A stretch of 64,000 nucleotides of DNA from Chelativorans xinjiangensis (GTDB lineage: Bacteria; Pseudomonadota; Alphaproteobacteria; Rhizobiales; Rhizobiaceae). Position numbers and translations under genes: made by a program. The stretch spans positions 124,001 through 188,000 of the forward strand of contig NZ_WQNH01000001.1 of NCBI RefSeq assembly GCF_009812055.1, in the 5' to 3' direction. This document shows positions 46,387 to 53,826 of this stretch, in pieces. How positions within the stretch are numbered: position 1 is the first letter of the stretch; every line of letters begins with the position of its first letter. The notes beneath the pieces are model-generated. The model saw only the letters and a list, made by a program, of their open reading frames with translations, made no database searches and had not been told where the DNA came from.

Positions 46387-47002
46387 GCGCCCGGCCACGA
46401 TAGGCGTTATCCTCGCGGGCGGGCTGGCGCGGCGCATGGGCGGCGGCGACAAGCCGATGCGCACAATCGGCGGGCGCGCTATCCTCGATCACGTCGTTAG
46501 CCGGCTTGCGCCGCAATGCGACGGGCTTCTGCTGAACGCCAATGGCGACCCGACCCGCTTTGCGCGCTTCGGCCTGCCGGTGATCGCAGATACGGTGGAG
46601 GATTATCCGGGCCCGCTCGCCGGCGTGCTTGCCGCGCTCGACTGGGCAGCCGGGAACCGGCCGGAAGCGCAGTGGGTCGTCAGCGTTGCCGGCGACTGTC
46701 CATTCCTGCCGAGCGACCTTGTCGAGCGCTTCCACACGGCGCGGAGGGCGGAGGAAGCGCTGCTTTGCGTCGCGGCATCGGCGGGCCGCTCGCACCCGGT
46801 GATCGGCCTTTGGAGCGTCGGTCTGCGGGACGATTTGCGCCAGGCGCTCGTGGGGGGAATGCGCAAGATCGACCGCTGGACCGCCAACTACCGGCTGGCA
46901 ACCGTTTCCTGGCCGGACGATCCGGTGGATCCGTTCTTTAACGCCAATACGCTGGACGACCTTGCCGAGGCCGAACGCCTCGCCCGGCTTCTCGAAGCGT
47001 GA
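46376..47002 (+). CDS. mobA: Molybdenum cofactor guanylyltransferase MobA
   Basis: 208 aa. The nucleotide-binding loop is [45 protein letters not shown] and [15 protein letters not shown] are the other family motifs. MobA joins GMP to molybdopterin to make the dinucleotide form used by formate dehydrogenases. It overlaps the end of fdhD, so expression is coupled. Its stop lies 4 bp from the stop of the convergent MoeA-fusion gene. Confidence 0.95.
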   Translation: MTIERPATIGVILAGGLARRMGGGDKPMRTIGGRAILDHVVSRLAPQCDGLLLNANGDPTRFARFGLPVIADTVEDYPGPLAGVLAALDWAAGNRPEAQWVVSVAGDCPFLPSDLVERFHTARRAEEALLCVAASAGRSHPVIGLWSVGLRDDLRQALVGGMRKIDRWTANYRLATVSWPDDPVDPFFNANTLDDLAEAERLARLLEA

Positions 47003-47005
47003 CGT

Positions 47006-48964
47006 TTAGGCCCGACGGAACCCCGCCTGCTCCAATGCCTTCCGGCACTCGTCCGACTGCAGTACAGCCAGAAAGGCCTTCACGGCGGGACGGTCCTTTC
47101 TTGCCGCGACCAGCGCGAAATCATAGTGCTCTTCCGCCAGTGGAATGAACCCGAGCCCCGCTGCCCGGGCGACTGGAGCGATGGTGACGCCCCAGTCCGC
47201 ACGCTCCTGCGCCACCGCCGCGGCGACCGCATTGTGCGATCGCGGCTGGTTCCAGTAGCCGTCCGGCCGCGCCGAACCGAGGAGGGAGTCGATCAGGATG
47301 CGCGTTCCCGCGCCCTGGTTGCGATTGACCATGAGGCAGGTCGGGTCGGCAAGGGCGGAGCGCAGGGCATCCTGCGCATCGAGCCCCTCGAACCGTGAAT
47401 CGCCGGGGCGATAGACGATGCCCTGCATCCGACGCCAGCCCGGCACCAACTCGAGCCCATGCTCGAGAAATGGCTCATTATAGCGCCCGGTCTTCTCGTC
47501 GAGGAGATGGATCGGCGCGAAATCGCATTCGCCCCGGCGCGCGGCGGCGAGCCCGCCCAGGCTGCCGACCGCTAGAACGCGTACGGAATATCCGTCTCGC
47601 GTAAGCGGCGCCACGATGCGGTCGAGGCCGGTGCAGTGGCTGCCGATGATGACGAGATCCGGCACCCGCACCTGCGGCGTGAAAAGCGTCACCTCGGCCT
47701 CGCTGCCCGATGGCATGTGATCGGCCAGGGCTTCGATGCGGATGAAGCCGTCGGCCTGGGCGAAGGAGGTTATGGCGCCCGAGCCCTTGCCTGTCGGATA
47801 GGCCACGAGACCCTCCTGCCCCTTGACCAGCGACACCATGACAAACTCGGTGCGGCCAAGTTCGGAGGCGATGCGGAGCGGAACACGCGCGGTCACCTGC
47901 GTGTCGGTTCGTGGCGGAAGGCCGGCCATGCGGCGCAGGACCGGAACGATCATGTCGTGAAAGGTGAACATGGCCGAGGTCGGGAATCCGGGCAGGACGA
48001 CGACCGGCTTGCCGTTGCAGACCGCAAGGCACAGCGGCTTGCCCGGCTTCAGCGCGACCCCGTGCGCGATGATCCCCGGTTCGCCAAGCCGGGCGACGAT
48101 GCGGTGGCTGACATCGCCCGCGCCCTTCGACGTGCCGCCGGACAGGATCAGCATGTCGTGGTCCGCCAGCGCCTGCCGCATAGCAGCTTCCAGCCGTGTC
48201 TCGTCATCGGGCAGGCTGCCGAGGAATTCCGCCTGACCGCCATTTTCGGCAATGGCGGCTGCGACGATGGCGCCGTTGGTGTCGTAGATGCCGGCGGAAG
48301 GCAGCGGATCCCCTGGCTGAACGAGCTCATCGCCGGTCGACAGGACGGCAACACGCGGTTTCCGCGCCACGGAGACCGAGGCGATGCCGCAGGCCGCGAG
48401 CATGCCGATCTCTCGGGAGCCGATGACCGTTCCCGCGCGAAGAACGATCTCGCCCCGCGCAATGTCTGAACCGGCGTATGAGACGAGCTGGCCGGGCGAG
48501 GCGCTGCGCCGGATCTCGATGACGCCGCCCTCCCTGGGATGGGTGTGCTCGACCATGACGATGGCGTCCGCGCCGCGCGGCACCGGCCCGCCTGTCGAGA
48601 TGGAGGTCGCGGTTCCGGCGCGCACGGTCAGTTCCGGCGTGACGCCGCAGGCGATGGTTTCCCCGTTGAGCGTGAGTTGAACCGGCTGCCCTTCCGATGC
48701 CGCGGCAATGTCCGCGGAGCGCACGGCGAAACCATCGACATTCGCACGGTCGAACGGCGGCACGTCGATCGGCGCGACGACGTTTTTGGCAAGCGCCAGC
48801 CCCAGCGCATCGGCCAGGGGCCGATCTTCCGCCACGATGGCGCGCGGAAACATAGCCGCCTCGAACCGGGCCAGCGCTTCCTCCCGCGACAGGATCGTGA
48901 GGAACTGGTGCTGGCCGGCGCCCTGGCGTTCCGAGGCGTTGGGATGGGAAGTTTTGTCGGTCAT
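47006..48964 (-). CDS. MoeA fused to a C-terminal periplasmic-binding-like domain
   Basis: 652 aa from ATG at 48964. Residues ~1-425 are MoeA (PFDRANVDGFAVR, AVLSTGDELVQPGD, LSGGTSKGAGDVSHRI, VVLPGFPTSAMFTFHD). Residues ~430-650 are a COG1910-type substrate-binding domain without a signal peptide: LVIIGSHCTGLDRIVAPL, GGLAAARRGECDFAPIHLLD, VNRNQGAGTRILIDSLLG and ADWGVTIAPVARAAGLGF. Fusions of this kind are well known in archaea and some bacteria. The binding domain may hold the cofactor precursor or the metal oxyanion. It follows the MoeA-like gene by 10 bp in the tup operon. Confidence 0.9.
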   Translation of the reverse strand: MTDKTSHPNASERQGAGQHQFLTILSREEALARFEAAMFPRAIVAEDRPLADALGLALAKNVVAPIDVPPFDRANVDGFAVRSADIAAASEGQPVQLTLNGETIACGVTPELTVRAGTATSISTGGPVPRGADAIVMVEHTHPREGGVIEIRRSASPGQLVSYAGSDIARGEIVLRAGTVIGSREIGMLAACGIASVSVARKPRVAVLSTGDELVQPGDPLPSAGIYDTNGAIVAAAIAENGGQAEFLGSLPDDETRLEAAMRQALADHDMLILSGGTSKGAGDVSHRIVARLGEPGIIAHGVALKPGKPLCLAVCNGKPVVVLPGFPTSAMFTFHDMIVPVLRRMAGLPPRTDTQVTARVPLRIASELGRTEFVMVSLVKGQEGLVAYPTGKGSGAITSFAQADGFIRIEALADHMPSGSEAEVTLFTPQVRVPDLVIIGSHCTGLDRIVAPLTRDGYSVRVLAVGSLGGLAAARRGECDFAPIHLLDEKTGRYNEPFLEHGLELVPGWRRMQGIVYRPGDSRFEGLDAQDALRSALADPTCLMVNRNQGAGTRILIDSLLGSARPDGYWNQPRSHNAVAAAVAQERADWGVTIAPVARAAGLGFIPLAEEHYDFALVAARKDRPAVKAFLAVLQSDECRKALEQAGFRRA

Positions 48965-48974
48965 CGAGATGGCT

Positions 48975-50105
48975 TCACATGAACTCGCGGAGTGGAAACG
49001 CCTCGACGGGCGTTCCCGCAGCATGCCCTTCACTGTCGCCCGGAATGATGAGCCATACGCCGGCCAACCGCATCTGATCCAGTGAAAAGCCGCCTGTGGC
49101 AATCGGCATCCAGCCTGCCTTTTCCTGCTTCACCAGAACCACTTCGGCAATGCCGACCGCCGACGAAATCTTGCGCACCAGCGGCAGTACCATGCCGCCT
49201 CGCTCCGACCGGCCGGCGAGGCGGTCGAGCACTGGCTGAACGAGCGCGAGGAATGCCGCGAAGGCCTGATCGGGGGCGCCGGGCAGAGCGACGATCCGCA
49301 CATCGCCGATCCGGCCGACCGCTGCCGTTTGGCCGGGCTGGAGGGCGATGTCATGGGCAATCAGCGCCCCGCGTGCGGCAAGCGCTTCAGCGGTCGCATC
49401 TGTGCGGCCCGCACCCGTGCCGCCAACAAGGAGGACGAGGTCGCACGGTCCTCCATCCAGCGTGGCGGCAATCGATTTGGCGTCCCGGCTGACGGTCTCG
49501 ACCTCGGTCAGCCCCGCACCCGCGGTCCTCGCGCTTTCATGGACGAACAGGGCCGTCAGCCTGTCGCCATTCGCGGCGGCAACGTCGATCACGCGCACAC
49601 GCGGAACCCGCACTGCAACCTTGTCGAGCCCCGCGCTGCGCAAGACCATAAGATCCAGCGACGATATTCGGCGGCCCGGCTGCGTAGCGGGATATCCCGC
49701 AGTCATGTCTGCACCGGCGCGGCGGATGCCCTTTCCGGGAATGGCCTCGGCGAAGGCTTGCGCCATCGGCCCGCTGCAATCCACCAGATCAGCCTCCAGA
49801 ACGCAGTCGCATCCTTCGGGCATCACATCGCCCGCTTCGACCCAGACAGGCGAAGCCCTGAGCGGGACCGGCGAATAGGCGGACGCTCCCGCCAGATCGA
49901 GCGCGCGAAAGGCCCAGCCGTCCATGACGGCGATGCTGCGTGGCGGCAGCGCCTCGCGCAGCGGCTCCATCTCCGCTGCGATGCAGCCGACGGCCTCGGA
50001 GAGCGGCAAATGGATCGGAGCGACGGGCGCCAGCCCATCCAGCAGTGCGGTGAGAGCCGATTCGAGGCTGGTCAGCACGCCTTTGGCAGGCTGTATTCTG
50101 TTCAT
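48975..50105 (-). CDS. MoeA-like molybdopterin-binding protein
   Basis: 376 aa, shorter and more diverged than true MoeA. Recognisable pieces are PPRSIAVMDGWAFRALDL, LLVGGTGAGRTDATAEAL (where MoeA has SGGxSxG) and IVALPGAPDQAFAAFLAL. The consensus catalytic residues differ (GGTGAGRTD), so it may bind molybdopterin or metal without MoeA activity. It sits between tupA and the MoeA fusion on the same strand. The role is unknown; I suggest a W-specific insertion or proofreading step, as inference only. Confidence 0.85.
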   Translation of the reverse strand: MNRIQPAKGVLTSLESALTALLDGLAPVAPIHLPLSEAVGCIAAEMEPLREALPPRSIAVMDGWAFRALDLAGASAYSPVPLRASPVWVEAGDVMPEGCDCVLEADLVDCSGPMAQAFAEAIPGKGIRRAGADMTAGYPATQPGRRISSLDLMVLRSAGLDKVAVRVPRVRVIDVAAANGDRLTALFVHESARTAGAGLTEVETVSRDAKSIAATLDGGPCDLVLLVGGTGAGRTDATAEALAARGALIAHDIALQPGQTAAVGRIGDVRIVALPGAPDQAFAAFLALVQPVLDRLAGRSERGGMVLPLVRKISSAVGIAEVVLVKQEKAGWMPIATGGFSLDQMRLAGVWLIIPGDSEGHAAGTPVEAFPLREFM

Positions 50106-50159
50106 GCCCGCATGATGGGCCAGATGCGCTCACCATTGCAACAGCCCTCGCGCGGGCAG

Positions 50160-50993
50160 TCAGGAGCGTTCCTGTACGGCATTGGGGAAGAACAGCTGCT
50201 CTCCGTCGATTTCATATTCGCCGATGGCCTCCTGCCCCTCCCGTGAGATCAGCCAATCAATGAAGCGCTGGCCGAGTTCGGCTTTCACGCTCGGATGCTT
50301 CTGCGGATTGACGAGCATGACGCCGTACTGGTTGAACAGCCGCCTGTCGCCCTCGACCAGGATTTCCAGATCGCCGCGGTTCCTGAACGACAGCCACGTG
50401 CCCCGATCCGACACGACATAGGCATCCATGGCCCGCGCGGTGTTGAGCGCGGCGCCCATTCCTTGCCCGATCTCGCGATACCACTCGCCCTTCCGGGCCG
50501 TGATATCGACACCGGCTTCTTTCCAGAGCCCGAGTTCAGCTGAATGCGTTCCGGATTTGTCGCCGCGCGACACGAACGCCGTCTGCCTTTCGCGGATTGC
50601 TTCGAGCGCAGCGGCTATGTCCGACGTTCCCGCAATGCCGGCCGGATCGCCCTTTGGGCCGACCAGCACGAAATCATTGTACATCACATCGAAGCGCTTC
50701 ACCCCGTAGCCGTCCCTTATGAACGCTTCTTCCTGCGCCTTGGCGTGCACGAAGACGACATCGGCATCGCCGCGCCGCCCGGTCTCGAGTGCCTGGCCGG
50801 TGCCTTGCGCGACCACCTTCACATCGATGCCGGTCTTCCGCTCGAACAGCGGCAGGATGTGCCCGAACAGGCCGGAATCCTGCGTCGACGTCGTCGACGC
50901 CACGACGATCGACTTGTCCTGCGCCGTGGCGGGAAGGTGGCCGGAAGCCAGGAAAACCATCGCGGCAAGGGCGGCAAGCAGGCGGCGGATCAT
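50160..50993 (-). CDS. tupA: Tungstate ABC transporter substrate-binding protein TupA
   Basis: 277 aa from ATG at 50993 with GGAGG 9 nt upstream. A Sec signal peptide (MIRRLLAALAAMVFLASGHL...TAQ) leads to the TupA hallmark TTSTQDSGLFG near the mature N-terminus. Further landmarks are GTGQALETGRRGDADVVFVHAK, VSRGDKSGTH and SDRGTWLSF. TTSTxxSG and SRGDxSGT hold the oxyanion in TupA proteins, which bind tungstate far more tightly than molybdate. It is encoded after the permease and ATPase, unlike the common tupABC order. Confidence 0.93.
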   Translation of the reverse strand: MIRRLLAALAAMVFLASGHLPATAQDKSIVVASTTSTQDSGLFGHILPLFERKTGIDVKVVAQGTGQALETGRRGDADVVFVHAKAQEEAFIRDGYGVKRFDVMYNDFVLVGPKGDPAGIAGTSDIAAALEAIRERQTAFVSRGDKSGTHSAELGLWKEAGVDITARKGEWYREIGQGMGAALNTARAMDAYVVSDRGTWLSFRNRGDLEILVEGDRRLFNQYGVMLVNPQKHPSVKAELGQRFIDWLISREGQEAIGEYEIDGEQLFFPNAVQERS

Positions 50994-51013
50994 CGTGGGT
51001 CCCTCCCGGTCGG

Positions 51014-51739
51014 TCAAAGAACAAGATCGCCGCGGATGAAGGCGGCGGCCTCGGGCGTCGTTGGATGCTCGAAGAAATCACCGGCGCTCGCCTGTTCGCA
51101 AACGCATCCGCGGACCATGAAAACGACATCGCCGGCCAGCCGGCGCACCTGGCCCAGATCGTGCGAAGCCATGACGACCTTGGTGCCCGATTGGGCGGCC
51201 GCGAGGACGATCGCTTCGAAATGGCGGGTCGCCGCCGGGTCCAGGCTGGCGGTGGGCTCGTCTAGCAGCAGGATTTCAGGCTCGCGCGCAAGCGCCCGGG
51301 CAATCGCGACGCGCTGCTGCTCGCCGCCGGACAAGCGCCGCGCAGGCCGATCCGCGAGTTCCAGCAGGCCCACCCGGTCGAGCAATTCTTCCGTGCGTGC
51401 AGCGCGGCGATTACGTGGATAGCCCGCCTGCGCAAGCCCATAGGCGATGTTCGCGGCAACCGAGCGGCGCAGCATCATCGGCTCCTGAAACAGGATGGCG
51501 CGGCGGGTCTGGCGGGATTGGGTGCGCCCTCCCCAACTCACGGTTCCCTCGGAAGGCGCGTCGAGGCCCATGCAAAGGCGCAGAAGCGACGTCTTGCCCG
51601 AGCCGTTCGGCCCGACGACGAGTGTCGGCGCGCCGGGGCGGATCGTCAGGCTCACGCGGTTGAGCATTGTGGTTCCGCCGGCGCGCAGGGAAACGCGGTC
51701 GAAGACGAGGGGCAGGTCGCTCAATAAAGCACGCATCAT
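51014..51739 (-). CDS. tupC: Tungstate ABC transporter ATP-binding protein TupC
   Basis: 241 aa from ATG at 51739, sharing a base with the permease stop (TGATG). Walker A is GPNGSGKTS, the Q-loop LFQEP, the signature LSGGEQQR, Walker B ILLLDEPTASLD and the switch MASHDLG. It lacks the extra C-terminal regulatory domain of ModC. It energises TupB. Confidence 0.92.
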   Translation of the reverse strand: MMRALLSDLPLVFDRVSLRAGGTTMLNRVSLTIRPGAPTLVVGPNGSGKTSLLRLCMGLDAPSEGTVSWGGRTQSRQTRRAILFQEPMMLRRSVAANIAYGLAQAGYPRNRRAARTEELLDRVGLLELADRPARRLSGGEQQRVAIARALAREPEILLLDEPTASLDPAATRHFEAIVLAAAQSGTKVVMASHDLGQVRRLAGDVVFMVRGCVCEQASAGDFFEHPTTPEAAAFIRGDLVL

Positions 51740-52431
51740 CAACCCGCCCGTTGCTCGGACCACACGCGCACGCCCCAGGCGGCGGCGTTGATGACCAGGA
51801 TGAGGCTGATGAGGACGAGGCCGAGGCCCATGGCGAGCGGAAGGTTCCCCTTCGACGTTTCGAGGGCGATCGCCGTGGTCATGGTGCGCGTGAAACCCTC
51901 GATATTGCCGCCGACGATCATCACCGTGCCGACTTCCGCCGCCGCCCGCCCGAAGCCCGCAAGCATCGCGGTGATCAGGCTGAAGCGGCCATCCCACAGA
52001 AGCGTCGCCACCCGGCCCGACGGCCCCACCCCCATGGCGGTAAGCTCGTCGCGATACTCGCTCCACAGATCCTCGATCGTTTGTCGCGTCAGCGCGGCAA
52101 CGATCGGCAGCACGAGAAGCGACTGCGCGATGATCATCGCGATCGGCGTGAACAGGAGACCCAATTCGCCGAGCGGTCCCGACCGCGACAGGAGCAAATA
52201 GACTGTGAGGCCGACCACAACCGGCGGCAAGCCCATGAATCCGTTGAGCGTGACGACGAGCGCGGTGCGGCCCGGAAAGCGGGTCAAAGCCAGAACGGCG
52301 CCGAGCGGCAGGCCGATGAGGCCGGCAATAGCCACGGCGGAAAGGCTGACCACAAGCGACAGGCGGACGATCGCGAACAGCGTCGCGTCACCGCTCGCGA
52401 TAAGCTCCCATGCGCTCAAGCTTTCCGGCAT
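51739..52431 (-). CDS. tupB: Tungstate ABC transporter permease TupB
   Basis: 230 aa with about five membrane helices (IVRLSLVVSLSAVAIAGLIG first). LNGFMGLPPVVVGLTVYLLLSRSGPLG and FGRAAAEVGTVMIVGGNIEG are hallmarks of TupB/WtpB-like tungstate permeases. The EAA-type loop lies near ELTAMGVGPSGRVATLL. GGGAGGC precedes the ATG at 52431. It is the first gene of the minus-strand operon and divergent from the HTH-binding-domain regulator with a 79-bp intergenic region. Confidence 0.93.
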   Translation of the reverse strand: MPESLSAWELIASGDATLFAIVRLSLVVSLSAVAIAGLIGLPLGAVLALTRFPGRTALVVTLNGFMGLPPVVVGLTVYLLLSRSGPLGELGLLFTPIAMIIAQSLLVLPIVAALTRQTIEDLWSEYRDELTAMGVGPSGRVATLLWDGRFSLITAMLAGFGRAAAEVGTVMIVGGNIEGFTRTMTTAIALETSKGNLPLAMGLGLVLISLILVINAAAWGVRVWSEQRAG

Positions 52432-52498
52432 GCTTGCCTCCCGGCCTCCTTTTGCTGCAATTCCTCCGGAACTGTCAAATTATTGAATTGAAGCGGGA

Positions 52499-52518
52499 AT
52501 ATGCATAAGAATGCATAT
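52499..52518. promoter_or_regulatory. Palindromic operator overlapping the regulator start codon
   Basis: ATATGCAT, 4-nt spacer AAGA, ATGCATAT: a perfect 8-bp inverted repeat between divergent tupB and the HTH regulator. It covers the regulator's ATG at 52511, so a bound protein could block both its expression and the tup promoter. Confidence 0.6.
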
Positions 52519-53398
52519 GGATTTTCTCACGACGAGCGAAGCTGCCGAATATCTGCGCCTCGGCGAACGCAAGCTTTATGAGTTGGTCGCCGACAACGCC
52601 ATCCCGTGCAGCAAGGTGACGGGCAAATGGCTGTTCCCGCGCCACGAGCTCGACCGCTGGGTGCTATCCGGGCTGGCGCGGCCTGAAGGCATGGTGCCGG
52701 CGGAGCCGCCGCCGATTGTCGGGGGCAGCCAGGACGATCTGCTCGAATGGGCCTTGCGCCAGTCGGGCTCCGGTCTCGCCTCGCTGACGGAAGGCACCGA
52801 AAGCGGGGTCGCGCGGCTGATGCGCGGCGAGGTCGCCGCCGCGGCCATCCATTTCCACGGCGAGGCACTGGCTGAGGACGCGAATATCGCGGCGGTGCGT
52901 GCCATGCCGCGGCTGCACGATGCGGTGCTGGTCGGCTTCGTACGACGCGAACAAGGGCTGCTGGTCGCGCCCGGCAATCCTCGGCAGCTCCGCACCCTGG
53001 CCGATGTTCTGGCCAGCGGGGCGAAAATGGCGGTGAGGCAGCCAGGAGCCGGCGCCCACATGCTGCTGAACGTTCTCCTGGCCCGCGCCGACGCGAGCGA
53101 GCGCGATCTACATCGGCTCGATCCGCCCTGCCTGACGGGTCCGGATCTTGCTGCCGCGATCAGCACCGGCCGGGCCGATTGCGGGATTGCGACGCGCGCG
53201 GCCGCACGTGCCGCCGGCCTCGAGTTCGTGCCGTTGATGTGGGAGAATTTCGATCTTCTGATGCGCCAGCGGACCTATTTCCAGCCATCGGTGCAGGCGT
53301 TGATCGGCTTCCTTGCCCAGGGAGGCGTCAACGGACGCGCCGCCGAACTCACGGGATACGAGGCGACCCCGGCGGGGAAAATCCGCTTCTACACCTAG
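52511..53398 (+). CDS. Excisionase-type HTH regulator with COG1910 binding domain (probable W/Mo sensor)
   Basis: 295 aa. Residues ~4-52 are a MerR/excisionase-like HTH (FLTTSEAAEYLRLGERKLYEL... PRHELDRWVLSG). Residues ~72-290 are a periplasmic-binding-like domain without a signal peptide, related to the C-terminal domain of the MoeA fusion: LMRGEVAAAAIHFHGEAL, VRQPGAGAHMLLNVLLA, GRADCGIATRAAARAAGLEF. Proteins of this architecture near molybdate or tungstate transporters are thought to repress them when the oxyanion or cofactor binds. The start could be 52511 or the ATG at 52517. Confidence 0.88.
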   Translation: MHMDFLTTSEAAEYLRLGERKLYELVADNAIPCSKVTGKWLFPRHELDRWVLSGLARPEGMVPAEPPPIVGGSQDDLLEWALRQSGSGLASLTEGTESGVARLMRGEVAAAAIHFHGEALAEDANIAAVRAMPRLHDAVLVGFVRREQGLLVAPGNPRQLRTLADVLASGAKMAVRQPGAGAHMLLNVLLARADASERDLHRLDPPCLTGPDLAAAISTGRADCGIATRAAARAAGLEFVPLMWENFDLLMRQRTYFQPSVQALIGFLAQGGVNGRAAELTGYEATPAGKIRFYT

Positions 53399-53417
53399 CT
53401 ATGGCATTGACTGGCGA

Positions 53418-53624
53418 TCAGCCGAGGTCGATTTCGCCTTCCACGACGTGATTCAGCGGTGCACCCTCCGCCGTGATCACGGCCTTCACGGTCAGGCGTC
53501 CTTTGCCCTTCAAGCCTCCTTCCTCCACTGCCTTCTCGATCGCATGCTGGGATGTCACGCCAACCTGCTTCAGGAACTTGCGCATGGATACGTTGAAGGG
53601 ATCGATTTCCATGTTCCGGGTCAT
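53418..53624 (-). CDS. Small DUF6494-like protein
   Basis: 68 aa: a DPFNVSMRKFLKQVGVTSQH stretch, then EKAVEEGGLKGKGRLTVKAVIT and VVEGEIDLG. The FNxSxRKFLKxVGVxSQ pattern matches what I recall as the DUF6494 family, found beside formate dehydrogenase genes. It has no membrane segment and no cysteine. It is convergent with the HTH regulator and divergent from the WD40-cytochrome gene, sharing the regulatory region with two strong palindromes. Confidence 0.75.
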   Translation of the reverse strand: MTRNMEIDPFNVSMRKFLKQVGVTSQHAIEKAVEEGGLKGKGRLTVKAVITAEGAPLNHVVEGEIDLG

Positions 53625-53706
53625 ACGATTGCCTCCAAAATTCAGGACGTTTGGATTTGAGGTTCAGGCCAGCTTGCGGCCCGCTCCATCCGGCTAGTGG
53701 CCTGAC

Positions 53707-53733
53707 CCAAACAGATGGTACCCATCTGTTTGG
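53707..53733. promoter_or_regulatory. Palindrome 1 in the DUF6494 / WD40-cytochrome divergent region
   Basis: CCAAACAGATGG, 3-nt spacer TAC, then its exact 12-bp complement. It shares CAGATGG / CCATCTG arms with the palindrome at 53775-53803. The length and perfection suggest an operator, though it could also form a hairpin in RNA. Confidence 0.6.
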
Positions 53734-53774
53734 AAAAGTCAGCCCACAAGCTATTGGTCTGGTGGGGCGATTTG

Positions 53775-53803
53775 TCCTGACAGATGGGTACCATCTGTCA
53801 GGA
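53775..53803. promoter_or_regulatory. Palindrome 2 in the DUF6494 / WD40-cytochrome divergent region
   Basis: TCCTGACAGATGG, 3-nt spacer GTA, then its exact 13-bp complement. The centre lies 69 bp from that of palindrome 1 and 38 bp upstream of the WD40-cytochrome start. Confidence 0.6.
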
Positions 53804-53826
53804 TCGCACCCCTAGCGGAACACGGA

